A DNA stretch of 54,233 bases from Reclinomonas americana ATCC 50394 (taxonomy: Eukaryota; Jakobida; Jakobea; Jakobida), in NCBI GenBank assembly GCA_048213135.1, contig PS015119.1, positions 247,084 through 301,316 of the forward strand, given 5' to 3'. This document shows, in pieces, positions 26,606 through 36,003 of this stretch (its first letter is position 1; every line of letters begins with the position of its first letter). A program made the position numbers and the translations under genes. The notes beneath the pieces are model-generated. The model worked only from the letters and a program-made list of their open reading frames with translations. It ran no database searches and was not told the DNA's origin.

Positions 26606-26843
26606 GCGAGAGGAGGAGGAGGAGGAGGAGAAGAAGAACGACAATAGAATAACAACACACGACGACGAACGAACGAAGAAGAACGAAGAAGAAGAGAGAG
26701 GACGACGTAGAATACACATAGAGAGAGTAGTAGACNNNNNNNNNNNNNNNNNNNNGTTAGGGGAAGGGGAAGGGAACGGGACGGGTACGCCGTTACGACG
26801 GTACGTACGGAACCGGTACGGACGGTACGTACGTACGTACGAC

Positions 26844-26881
<38 letters not shown>

Positions 26882-27685
26882 TGCGCAAGGAAGGAGGGAG
26901 GGAGGGAGAAAGACAACAAATGAATAACCATCACGAGCAAACGACAAGGAAAGCAAGAAGAAGATGAGGCGCTGAAATCACATGACGAGATATGCGAGGA
27001 GCACGATTGTGACGGATGAGACTCGTAACAGCGGGTGCAGGAAACCATAGTCCGCAAGACGAGGAAAACAGAAAGAGACAAAAGCGGCAGCACGTACAGA
27101 GCGAAAGGGAAAAGGGACACGATTGGAGGTCTGCAAACCTTGTTGGCACAGGCAATGAACTCCTTGGCTTTTTGTTGACAGTCGATAAACGTCTTTCCCT
27201 CCTTCAAGCATCCCAGCAGCGCAGAGCGCGCCTCCTGGCATGGAACGTCTCGCACGGGAGCACTGCGAGGGGGGAGGAGGGGTGAGTGGTGCACTGGGAC
27301 AACAAAGAGAGAGAAAGTGTGTGCGCACTGGACAAGGAAATGAGACTTGAATGCCGGAGATGTGTGACATAGAGCAAAGGAGAACAGTGAGATAGAAAGA
27401 GATGACACGATCGAAAATGCATGAAGAAGGGGCGCAAGTGAGAAGAGAGAGAGAAAGCAAGGCAGGATGCGAGAGATGCGCAACAGACTGGACAGTACGA
27501 GACTTGAACGCCAAGGGGGAAGAGAAAGAAGAGGGTGGCAGNNNNNNNNNNNNNNNNNNNNNNNNNNNNNNNNNNNNNNNNNNNNNNNNNNNNNNNNNNN
27601 NNNNNNNNNNNNNNNNNNNNNNNNNNNNNNNNNNNNNNNNNNNNNNNNNNNNNNNNNNNNNNNNNNCGTGTGTGTGTGTGCGTCT

Positions 27686-27759
<74 letters not shown>

Positions 27760-27884
27760 CACTCTCTCTTTCTCTGTCTTCTCTTACTCACTGCAATTCC
27801 ACTTCCGCCCTTGGTGAGTGGTGAGGGCTGTGCGTTGAACTGCACGCGGTCGTCTGCAGACGAGTTTGATCCCGTTGCGCCCAT
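26132..27884 (-). CDS. MIC19/CHCHD3-like twin-CX9C mitochondrial protein (MICOS subunit candidate)
   Basis: The first exon starts with ATG at 27884: MGATGSNSSADDRVQFNA, a glycine-2 myristoylation context like the MGGTTS start of animal CHCHD3. It ends at a GTGAGT donor. The exon at about 27141-27265 encodes a twin CX9C fold, CQEARSALLGC and CQQKAKEFIAC, the C-terminal CHCH domain of MIC19. A 24-base last exon (26132-26155) encodes LADTPLK and a stop. The last intron is about 985 bases of GA-rich repeats with a 20-N gap. Exon 1 ends in phase 0 but the CHCH exon begins in phase 1, so at least one middle exon must exist, possibly in the 125-N gap 27542-27666. MIC19 sits at cristae junctions on the inner membrane and is oxidised by Mia40. 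Other small twin-CX9C proteins remain possible. It diverges from PGM3 with 69 bases between start codons. Confidence 0.7.
26555..26880. repeat. GA runs and a second TACG array in the MIC19-like gene intron
   Basis: (GA)n at 26555-26603 and 26846-26879, with a TACG-rich stretch at 26786-26845 directly beside the 20-N gap 26736-26755. Confidence 0.85.
26736..26755. other. Assembly gap (20 N)
   Basis: Inside the last intron of the MIC19-like gene, beside a TACG-rich array. Confidence 0.95.
27285..27520. repeat. Duplicated segment of about 160 bases in an intron of the MIC19-like gene
   Basis: GAGACTTGAATGCC (about 27341) and GAGACTTGAACGCC (about 27500) end two related stretches that both contain GAGAGAAAG and CACTGGACA / GACTGGACA. 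The array runs into the 125-N gap. Confidence 0.55.
27542..27666. other. Assembly gap (125 N)
   Basis: Inside the MIC19-like gene. A missing middle exon could lie here. Confidence 0.95.
27667..27756. repeat. GT microsatellite
   Basis: A GT run interrupted once by CGTCTCTC, directly after the 125-N gap, inside an intron of the MIC19-like gene. Confidence 0.95.
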
Positions 27885-27953
27885 GAGAACAACAAACAAG
27901 GTGTGAAGGACATGTCCCCTTTATGTCCTCTTCTCCTCCTGTTTTCTTGTCGA
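27885..27953. promoter_or_regulatory. Shared upstream region of MIC19-like gene and PGM3
   Basis: Only 69 bases separate the two divergent start codons, so both 5' leaders and promoters must be compressed here or overlap the first exons. The segment is pyrimidine-rich on the plus strand (CCTTTATGTCCTCTTCTCC). No TATA box is evident. Confidence 0.55.
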
Positions 27954-28198
27954 ATGAGTGCGGTGTTTGAGGAGGATAAGTATGCGTTGCCGGCGAGTGG
28001 CACTCCGCTGCGACCGAGTGTGTTTGCGTATGGAACTGCGGGGTTTCGGTATGCGGCGAGTGTGTTGACGGGAGTCGGAGTGCGTGTGGGCGCCGTGGCC
28101 GCGGCGAGGGCGAGGGTGTTGGCGCGGGAGAGAGGTGAGGAGAAGGGGAGGAGATGGGGAGGAGAAGGGGAGGAGAGAGACACCTGGTGGTGTTGTAG

Positions 28199-28281
<83 letters not shown>

Positions 28282-28511
28282 CGACACACGACACGAGAGA
28301 GAGACGACGACGACGACGTACGTAACGACGTACGTACGTACGTACGTACGTACACGTACGTACGTACGTACGTACGTACGTACGACGTACGTACCGNNNN
28401 NNNNNNNNNNNNNNNNCGTACGGTCGGTCGGCCGCCCGTCCGGTCCGTCGCGCGCGTCGTCGTCGTCGTCGTACCGTACTACGTCCTCCGTCCGTCCGTA
28501 CGACGCGAGAG

Positions 28512-28591
<80 letters not shown>

Positions 28592-28695
28592 GCACACGCA
28601 CAGAGAGAGAGAGAACGCCATGAAGAGATGCCGTGATTGCATGCATTGCTTGCATCCTCACAGACTCCTCTCCCTTTCTCAACACACACACTCTT

Positions 28696-28733
<38 letters not shown>

Positions 28734-30618
28734 TCACAAAGAGACACTCCACTGATGCTCTCTCTCACACTCTCTCTCTCTCACTCGCTCACCCACCCAC
28801 ACACCACTGTGAGAGAGAATGCCGTGATTTGCATGCATTCATTCCCCGTTTCTCTCTTTCCCTGTCCCCCTCTCTTCCAGGTGGCTCCCCCGTGTGCGTC
28901 GGCGTAATGATCACGGCGTCGCACAATGCACCGCGCGACAACGGCTTCAAGATTGTGGATGCCGACGGCGGCATGTTGCATGCGTCGTGGGAGGCGGTGG
29001 CGACACGTGTGGCCAATGCTGGCACGGCACGTGAGGTGGAGGCTGTGTTGTCGGAGATGTTGCCCGTGGGGGGCGAGCCGGTGTTTGGTGGTGACCAGTC
29101 GCAGGTGTGATGTGCACGGGGGAGAGAAGGAAGGAGGAGAAACGTCTCATGTTGCTTGCTGTCGTCNNNNNNNNNNNNNNNNNNNNATCGGCTGCGCGCG
29201 CTCGAGTTGCTCGATGTGGTGATTGTCAATGACGGGTGTGGCGATGGTGCCGAGGAGATGGTTCGTGCGAGTGAGACAAGAATTATGAAAAGGAGGAAAC
29301 GATATGTGTGTGAGAGAGAGCTTGTAGTCTCTCTATCTCTCTCTCTCTCTCTTTGTGTCATCTCTTTCTCTCTGTGTGTGTGTGTGTGTCATGTTGAATG
29401 TCGTTCACGTTGGCGTCGTATATTACATAATTTTTGTACTCTCTCTCTCTCTCTGTCCCCTTTTCGCAGCTGAATGTCAATGCTGGAGCCGAACACGTGC
29501 ACAAGACGCAATCGTGGCCGCGACAACTGGCCACCGCCATGGAGCGGTCGCTGGCCGCCATTGGGGTGGAAGCGATTGCGGTACACGGCGCGGGTTCGGC
29601 GGGCCTCGCTCGCAGTGACAGTCTCGCCGCGGCGCCGGCCTCCGTTCTTCTGGCGGCCAGCCTCGACGGCGATGCCGATCGCGTAATGTGCATGGACCTC
29701 GCCAGTGCAGACGGTAGCGTGTCTCTCCCTCGCGTCAAGTGTGGTGATGACCTTCCCGGCTCACCGCTTGCTTGTCAATGATGTGCAGGCGAGCCACTTA
29801 CCGTGCTCGACGGCGACTACATGGCTGTGCTGCTGGCCGCCTTTGTGGTGCGCCAGCTCAAGGCCGCCGGCGTGCTGGTGGTCAAGGAGTCGGAGGCGTC
29901 GGCTTCCGACCGTGCTCTGTCGGTCGGCGTGGTGCACACGGCCTACACCAATGGTGCCGCGGTGCAGTACCTGCGCGAGGTAGTGAACATGGACACGGCG
30001 TGCGTGCCGACGGGCGTGAAGCATCTGCATGCACGCGCACACCACTACGACATTGGTGAGTGCGCACTCGCGTTTGGAGAGGCCTCGCTCCTCACTTTCT
30101 TTCTTGCCGACGATCTCCTCCTCCATGCAGGTGTGTACTTTGAGCCGAATGGACATGGCACGGTGCTGTTCTCCACCCGTGCACAGCGTGTGCTGGCCGA
30201 CGGCGGAGATGCGGTGGCGAGCGTGCGTGCTCTGTCGCAGTTGTTCAACCAGTACACTGGCTGTGCGATTGCCGATCTGCTGGCCCTGGTTGGTGTGCTG
30301 CTCTGCGAGGGCCTGTCGATCGGCGCCTGGAAGCAGATGTATGCTCCGCGCTGCTCCACGCTGCTGCGTGTCGAGGTGCATGATCGCTCCGTGGTGCGCA
30401 CAACGTCGGACGAGCAGACGGTGGTGGAGCCGCCGGATCTGCAGCCCCGACTCGATGCCATCATCCACGAAATCGGAGGCCCGGGAGCGCGTGCATTTGT
30501 GCGTCCCAGCGGCACAGAGGACGTGGTGCGTGTGTATGCCGAGGCCGAGACGCAGCCGTTGGCCGACGCCCTCGGTGCAGCGCTGTGTGAGAGTGTGCGA
30601 TCGCGACTTGGGTCATGA
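27954..30618 (+). CDS. PGM3: Phosphoacetylglucosamine mutase (AGM1/PGM3)
   Basis: Converts N-acetylglucosamine-6-phosphate to the 1-phosphate on the way to UDP-GlcNAc in the cytosol. ATG at 27954 ([20 protein letters not shown]); an in-frame ATG at 27912 is possible. Visible family motifs are [10 protein letters not shown]; the phosphoserine loop [14 protein letters not shown] (about 28905-28945); the metal loop SLDGDADRV (about 29668-29695); the sugar-binding loop [20 protein letters not shown], with EPNGHG after it; and the phosphate-binding loop [17 protein letters not shown] near the C-terminus. Stop TGA is 30616-30618. The first intron is about 750 bases of CA and TACG repeats with a 20-N gap. 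The 20-N gap at 29167-29186 removes the segment that should carry the IGRDTRPSS motif and what follows (roughly 100 residues), so that gap is larger than drawn. Convergent with GH125, 109 bases between stops. Confidence 0.96.
28201..28589. repeat. CA runs and palindromic TACG array in PGM3 intron 1
   Basis: (CA)n at 28201-28279, a (TACG)n-type array at 28318-28396, a 20-N gap, an inverted-looking GTCGTC/CGTACG part, then (CA)n at 28514-28588. The TACG unit is its own reverse complement when shifted, so the array can fold on itself. Confidence 0.9.
28397..28416. other. Assembly gap (20 N)
   Basis: Inside PGM3 intron 1, within the palindromic TACG array. Confidence 0.95.
28692..28733. repeat. 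CA microsatellite
   Basis: A third CA run in PGM3 intron 1, followed by CT-rich sequence leading to the acceptor near 28880. Confidence 0.9.
29167..29186. other. Assembly gap (20 N) hiding PGM3 coding sequence
   Basis: Roughly 100 residues expected in PGM3 between its GGDQSQV and [16 protein letters not shown] segments are absent here. Confidence 0.9.
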
Positions 30619-30727
30619 GTGGAGATGGGGGAATGAATATCGGGGCGTGTTTGTGTTGTTAGAATAAGGGGGAAGAGGAGACAAACAATGGTACATGAAA
30701 GAAAAACAACCAGCACACACATTGCCA

Positions 30728-33700
30728 TCACTGACTGTCGAGCAGGTGCGAGCCAGTGCGGAAAATGATGCTGGGGAAGCGGTCGGCAATGTCAAAAATC
30801 AGCTCACCGAACAGGCCTGGGCACAAGCGGTGAGCGGTTTGAGGGAGATGGACAACGAGAGGCTAGTACAACACACCATTGGCCCAGACGAACCACGATC
30901 GTGTGTAGTTCTGCGGATCGTCCTTCCAGTACGACTCGTGCATGAAACCAGTGCCGTCGGCACTGTTCAGCAGCGTCTGCAGCAGCAACGACACCTCATC
31001 CTGGTCGTCGCTTGTCATGGCCTGCGCGGATGGAAGGAGGAGAAGCGTGAGAAGGAGAGCGATGAAAGGGAAGGGAAAGGAGGCTGAGAATCACAGCGTG
31101 GTGCACAGTGATGAATGCAGATGTGTGCTGATTGGTGCACTGCTATGATCCCATGTCGAGAGCAGCACAAACCTGGACGATGAGAGCAATCGGCCAGATG
31201 TTGCCGGCACGAGTGTGGAACGAACCAATGCCGGTGCCGGCCAGGCCCGAGTAAAAGTACTGCGAGAGACGATGAGTCTGCAGTGTGTACTGCGACAAGT
31301 GACCACGACTCACGGGGTTCGTGTACGGTGACAGCAGCAACTGGCGTGTGTTGCGGTACACAATGTCGGTGCGATTCAGGAAGCCGAGAAGCGGCAGTGC
31401 CATGAGCTGTACCGCATGGTGAATACGCAACGCAATTTCCACGAGCGAGATAAAGAAACGAACCGACGGCACATTGGCATCGTCCATGAACACCTGTGCA
31501 CAACCATTTCACATCAACTCACGAAAGATAACACACAGCTGCAGGCAACCGACCTTGTTGTAAAAGCCGTCCACCTGTTGCCAGCGTGTCAGTCACGACG
31601 TGCACATGAATGGCGAGCACAGATGGAAAGAACCTCGTAAAAGTACACACGCTTGTCTGGTCCCGGCAGCGCGTCGTGGTTGCCGACACAGTTTTGCTGA
31701 ATAGCGTAGTTCAGGTTGCCGGCGAGGGTCAGGGCCGACTTGGCCAACGCAGCACCGTTCGGAATCAAGTTGGCGATGCGAGCGGCATTGCTGAGCCCGA
31801 CGGCCATCATGGCATTCGCCGGGCAAAAGTACGGGAAAATGTGATTGTCATCGGAGGGGCGATAGGCGCTCTTGGCTGCGTGGGAACAGAGAAGCGGTAG
31901 GAATGAGGGGAATTCGAGGAGAGCACGAGCAAGAAGAGTAAAGCCGCACCGAGACCACATCGCCGACCGGGCAGGCCGACGCCGTACTGCTGATCGTCGT
32001 ACTGGTAGGGCGCAACGCAACCATGCTACATCGAGAATCGCGTGAGTAACCCCAGAGTGTTGCCGTGGCACGCTGCACGCCAGCAGCGCCGCAACTCCAG
32101 TCTCCTGCTCCACGGTGCCGGGCATTTGAGCGTACACGGTGTCGATCACCAGCTGCACAGCTTGTGCCCACTCGGGTGACGTGAAAGGGCGCAAATCCTT
32201 GCCCCCGGTGGCATCAAAGTAGCCGGCACTCAGACGGAGGAAGCTGGCCAGTGTGTCGAGCTCGTACTTGCCCCTGTTGTCGAGGGTGTGAGTTGAAGCT
32301 GAATGTTTTGCTGCTGCTGCTGCGATGTAATGCAACACGCAACTCCCACACAATCGGAGTCAGCGGAGGGACTCGGCGAGGCGCACCGACATTGTAGGCG
32401 GCATCGTTGGCGGCGTAGTTGAATGCTGTCGGAAAAACTACAGGTGAGCAGCGAGGTGATGAGAGAGAGAAACTGTCATGCGCACCATTGGCATACGGGT
32501 CGTGGAGCACGTTGTTGGCCTGGCGGTGAATCAGACCGCGGATCATGGTCGCCAGCTTGTCATCCTGCTGCACGAAGCGCAGATAGGGCCATACCTGTTG
32601 CGGTGGAGAGGAGTGAGAAACAGTTGAGAGCGTAGACACAGGGAAGGCGCAGACGCAGACAGACGAACTTGGTTCATCGAGTCGCGGCCCCACATGGCGG
32701 GAATGTCACCTGCACAATGGAGTGTGAGAGCGGGGCGGGAGATCGTGACCAGCATTATAGAGCACACTGACCAGTGATGACAAACTGTGAAGCGCAGTGC
32801 GAGTGAGATCTTCGATCGCTTGCAACGCTGCTTGACGACAAAAACGTACCGCGTCTGGCGTCGTGTAGTCCACGTGCGAGACGGTGGTGTCAAGCGTGTT
32901 GGGAAAGCAATTGGAGAACAGCTGCGAGGAGGACAAGGTGAATGAGTTGGGGCAAGAATGGGACGAAGGAGATTCGGAGGCACCCACCGTGGCGAGGTTC
33001 GGGTCCTTCATCTTGCTGGTCATTTCTGCAGGTGGGGCAAGGGAAAGGGCAATGACAAGGGGAATGACAAGGCGAATGACAAGGAGAATGACAAGGAGAA
33101 TGACAAGGAGAATGACCAGGGGAATGACCAGGGGAATGACCAGGGGAATGACCAGGGGAATGACCAGGGGAATGACCAGGGGAATGACCAGGGGAATGAC
33201 CAGGGGAATGACCAGGGGAATGACCAGGGGAATGACCAGGGGAATGACCAGGGGAATGACCAGGGGAATGACCAGGGGAATGACCAGGAGAATGACCAGG
33301 GGAATGACCAGGAGAATGACCAGGGGAATGACCAGGAGAATGACCAGGGGAATGACCAGGAGAATGACCAGGGGGAATGACAAGGGGAATGACAAGGGGA
33401 ATGACAAGGGGAATGACAAGGGGAATGACAAGGGGAATGACAAGGGGAATGACAAGGGGAATGACAAGGGGAATGACAAGGGGAATGACAAGGGGAATGA
33501 CAAGGGGAATGACAAGGGGAACGAGAAGAGGCACGAGAAGGAGAGATGAATCAGGAGCGACACAGTGAGATAGAGAGACCCCAACAATGCACACATTTTC
33601 CCGCAACACACGCTCCCCCCGTGACACCCCACACTACTCACGAGTGATGGCAGCCTCCACCGCCGGGCTCACGAACTGCGGGTGCAGAATGAGCACAACA

Positions 33701-33858
33701 ATGCACGGAAAAATAATCATGCACTCTTGTGTCTGTGTTGCTCTCACCAGCCGCTTTGATGGATCGGGACGAGCTGCTGGGATGGTGATGGCATGCGCGA
33801 GGCAGACAGCCAGGCAAACGCAGACGCACCACAGAAGGAGAGCTGTCTTGGCGCGCAN
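30728..33858 (-). CDS. Secreted GH125 family exo-alpha-1,6-mannosidase
   Basis: The reading frame opens at a TG next to the gap (33856-33857); the A of the ATG would be the masked base 33858. A signal peptide follows: [20 protein letters not shown]. Exons then give [25 protein letters not shown] (about 32880-32923); [15 protein letters not shown], with the GDIPAMW-RDS active-site signature (about 32665-32710); [50 protein letters not shown]; and [40 protein letters not shown] and [10 protein letters not shown]. All are in the order of GH125 (DUF1237) enzymes. After [10 protein letters not shown] an intron starting GTGTGTTG joins to [19 protein letters not shown] and TGA 30728-30730. Reading through that intron would stop at 30863. 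Likely trims alpha-mannosides in the secretory path or outside the cell. One intron (33029-33646) holds a large minisatellite. Confidence 0.95.
33046..33535. repeat. 12-base minisatellite (AATGACMAGGRG) in a GH125 intron
   Basis: About 40 tandem copies of a 12-base unit fill most of the intron 33029-33646. Copies fall into blocks: AATGACAAGGAG/CG at the left, AATGACCAGGGG (33111-33278), an alternating AATGACCAGGAG / AATGACCAGGGG section (33279-33370), then AATGACAAGGGG (33377-33520). A single extra G near 33372 shifts the frame between blocks. The unit has no stop codon in several frames, so the open frames across it are artefacts. Confidence 0.95.
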
Positions 33859-33877
33859 NNNNNNNNNNNNNNNNNNN
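33858..33877. other. Assembly gap (20 N) at the GH125 start
   Basis: The first base of the GH125 start codon would be the first masked base. An unrelated exon enters from the other side. Confidence 0.9.
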
Positions 33878-33976
33878 TCGTGAGCAATGTGTGTCTGGAA
33901 ATCCCAACCTGTCCTCTGGAAGGTGCCCTCTGGGTATGGGTATGGCAACCAGCGATCGCCGGTGAGAAAACGCTTG
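33878..33976 (-). CDS. Orphan coding-like exon beside a gap
   Basis: On the minus strand an open stretch with the codon choice of local genes encodes RFLTGDRWLPYPYPEGTFQR and then TGWDFQTHIAH before running into the 20-N gap (33858-33877). A usable acceptor (ACTAATCTTAAG or the AG four bases on) lies just upstream. It cannot belong to GH125 in its present form, because that protein's signal peptide starts immediately on the other side of the gap. It may be the last exon of the small gene described at 34043-35259 or part of another gene mostly hidden in the gap. I do not recognise the family. Confidence 0.4.
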
Positions 33977-34042
33977 CTTAAGATTAGTCAACGAAGAGAG
34001 CGCATCATGTTTCATTCAACAGCTTTTCTCTCTTCTCTCTGC

Positions 34043-35259
34043 TCAGTCGTCAGGCAGAGCGATTCCGGCGAGCTGCGACAACAGAAGCAACGAAGAAGCA
34101 GTGAGCATGCACATTACACACAGCGCCCACACTCTTCTCCCACCCTCGTGCTTTCAAAGGAGATAGAGCTTTCAGATCAGAATCTTGTCGCCTTTTCATA
34201 TCATCGGATGGCGGCACACACATTGGGGCGGCGTGCCGTTCTCCACCCTACTAAGGTGTCCTAAGAGACAATTCATCATCGAAAGAAGAAAAGGAGAAGA
34301 ACTTCTGCTCCCTCCCCTCTCTACCCCACATACAACATGACAACTCACCAGCCTATTTGTCGCTCACGGGAGTCGAGAAGGCCACCATCAACCTGCATCA
34401 TCATCATCAACACGAGTGAGACCAATCGTGCACACAAAAGCGGGCAGGAAAGAGTCAACAGTGGTGCAGAAGGCCGTGGAAAGACAAGCGTGCTCAGGTT
34501 CTTGACACAAGGTTCGTATCATTGGGCGCGCAAACACCCATTCTAAACATGCTGGGATCAAGAAAGAAACTCATCATTGGTCTCTCTATTCTGCTGCCTT
34601 CCGCCTTGTTTCTCTCGTTGGAGGCAAAGAAAGAGTGTGCACGAAAGAAAACACTCACCATCGCAGCAGGTCGACACGCGGCTTTCCGGGGTCGACTCAA
34701 GTCGCACATCCGCGTTCACATGCCTAATGCAACAAAAACCGAGTCAGCAACCAAGCTCGGAGGCGGAGGGAGGAAAGGAAACAAAGGAGGAGTGGGGGGA
34801 ATTATCAGATCGAGGATTCGTTATGCATTTAGAAGTTTTTGCATGGAGGCATGCGCCCCTCAAACTAATGCAGTTCATCATGTAACATGAGGGAAGAGAA
34901 GGAAAAGGGAAGCGAGAGAGATGAAGAAAAAAAGAGGCGGGAAAAAACACTCACCGAGATAATGCAACGGCTTCAGGGCACTGCGTCGACAATAAAAAAA
35001 AGTGCACACACACGTGTCAGTGTCTTGCGGCAGCAATGGAGGTGCAGCGCAGGTGGGGGGAAAGAGGGGGGTGGGCACAGCACACACGCGTGTCTCAGTT
35101 TAGCATACGGTTTCGCAGCACAGATAGTCAGACTAGAGGTGTCAAACGTTTTTCTTCGTCATTGAGCTTATGTGCATGTGTGTGCTCGTGCGTGTGGAAA
35201 GGGAGACAAGGGAGAAAGGGGCAAAGAAGGGGGAAAAAAACTCACCGCATGATGCACAT
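34043..35259 (-). CDS. Candidate micro-exon gene encoding a protein of about 40 residues
   Basis: Five tiny minus-strand exons can be joined in a single frame: 35246-35259 (14 bases, from ATG), 34955-34980 (26), 34659-34695 (37), 34368-34392 (25) and 34043-34072 (30, ending TGA). Every donor is GTGAG[TC] and most acceptors are good CAG sites (one is GAG). Together they give 43 codons: MCIMRALKPLHYL, VDPGKPRVDLLR, WLMVAFSTP, then LAGIALPDD. The middle is a short hydrophobic segment after a basic part, as in small membrane-complex subunits. If the 34368 donor is ignored, the fourth exon stops at 34353 and gives 38 residues. Alternatively that donor could splice on to the exon at 33878-33976. 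I do not recognise the product. The open frame alone is weak statistical support; the consistent donors and phases are the main evidence. Confidence 0.4.
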
Positions 35260-36003
35260 GGTCGACACACGCGACTTTTTTTCGTTCAGCGCGCGCGCGC
35301 GCGTGGTTGCAGCGTCGCATGCCGCAGAGTGGGGGCACTCGCGTTGTTGCAGTGGGCCTCGTGGTGGAGGTGCACAAAGGAGGAGCGCGTCAGCAGAAAG
35401 TCATGGCTCAACGAGAGAGAAGAAAAGAGATCTTGGCTGGACGGAAAGGATCGTGGACTGAAGACTGTAAACACGTTTCACGCGTTACAAAGAGACGCGC
35501 AGTGAGCGTGGACATCAGAAACAAGGAACGCACGCGGGAATCGAAGCTGTCTACGATTGCAATCGCAATTCCTCGCAAATGACGACGACGCCACCGCTTC
35601 GCGGATCCGGATCCGGACCCGGCTTTGCTTTGTTTGCCTGGCTGACCCGAGATTCGTTGTGCCGTGTATGATCGCAGAAAACGCTATGCGTCTATGCAAG
35701 TGCGTCAAACCCGCTGTTAAACTACGCTTATGCGGTGAAGATCGCAGTTCTCGACTTGTTCGGAGCTCCGAGAGCGAACACATACGCAATATTGCAAGGA
35801 ACCTGCTGCTGCCTCAAGACTTGTGTTTGTGTTGATGTTTTGGATAGGGTTGAACTTGGTCATCAAGACAGCTGTTGCTATGTTAGATATTATCCCATTG
35901 CAGTTCTCGACTTGTCCAACCTCCACGACAGAGAACCCTTTCGCTGCTGTCCCCCTCCCTCCCCCTTTTTCCACATCTATCACTCTTTACCACCACACCA
36001 CCA
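35260..36003. other. Noncoding stretch between the micro-exon gene and the DEG9-type gene
   Basis: About 740 bases without a convincing exon. It contains a short (GC)n run (35289-35302) and two copies of GCAGTTCTCGACTTGT about 153 bases apart (near 35745 and 35899). Part may be the 5' leader of the micro-exon gene and part the 3' region of the protease gene. Confidence 0.4.

Larger units (their letters stand above)
26260..27020. repeat. Diverged long repeats in the last intron of the MIC19-like gene
   Basis: At least three related segments start with ACCATCRCGAGC-like sequence (about 26273, 26381 and 26928) and share GCGCAGGAYGAG and CATGCGAG.AGC parts. They are mixed with pure GA runs. Confidence 0.6.

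Noticed and set aside
26200-27520. CRISPR-like array in the repeated GA-rich intron
   Set aside because: Units are diverged, purine-rich and contiguous without unique spacers, and the DNA is eukaryotic.
27784-28760. Long frames made of THTH, CVCV or VRTYVR repeats
   Set aside because: They arise from CA/GT and TACG simple repeats in PGM3 intron 1; the real exons use another frame with clear family motifs.
32884-33641. Long open frames of four-residue repeats (GNDQ, MTRG, PGHS, LVIP) on both strands
   Set aside because: They are by-products of a 12-base minisatellite without stop codons, lying in an intron of the GH125 gene.
34522-34890. Plus-strand frame of 122 codons starting MGAQTPILNMLGSRKK
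   Set aside because: It has no codon bias like the local genes, no recognisable motif, and lies antisense to minus-strand splice donors.
35717-35983. Minus-strand frame of 88 codons (MIDVEKGGGRG)
   Set aside because: Poor codon bias, no family motif, and it spans a repeated GCAGTTCTCGACTTGT element; likely chance.
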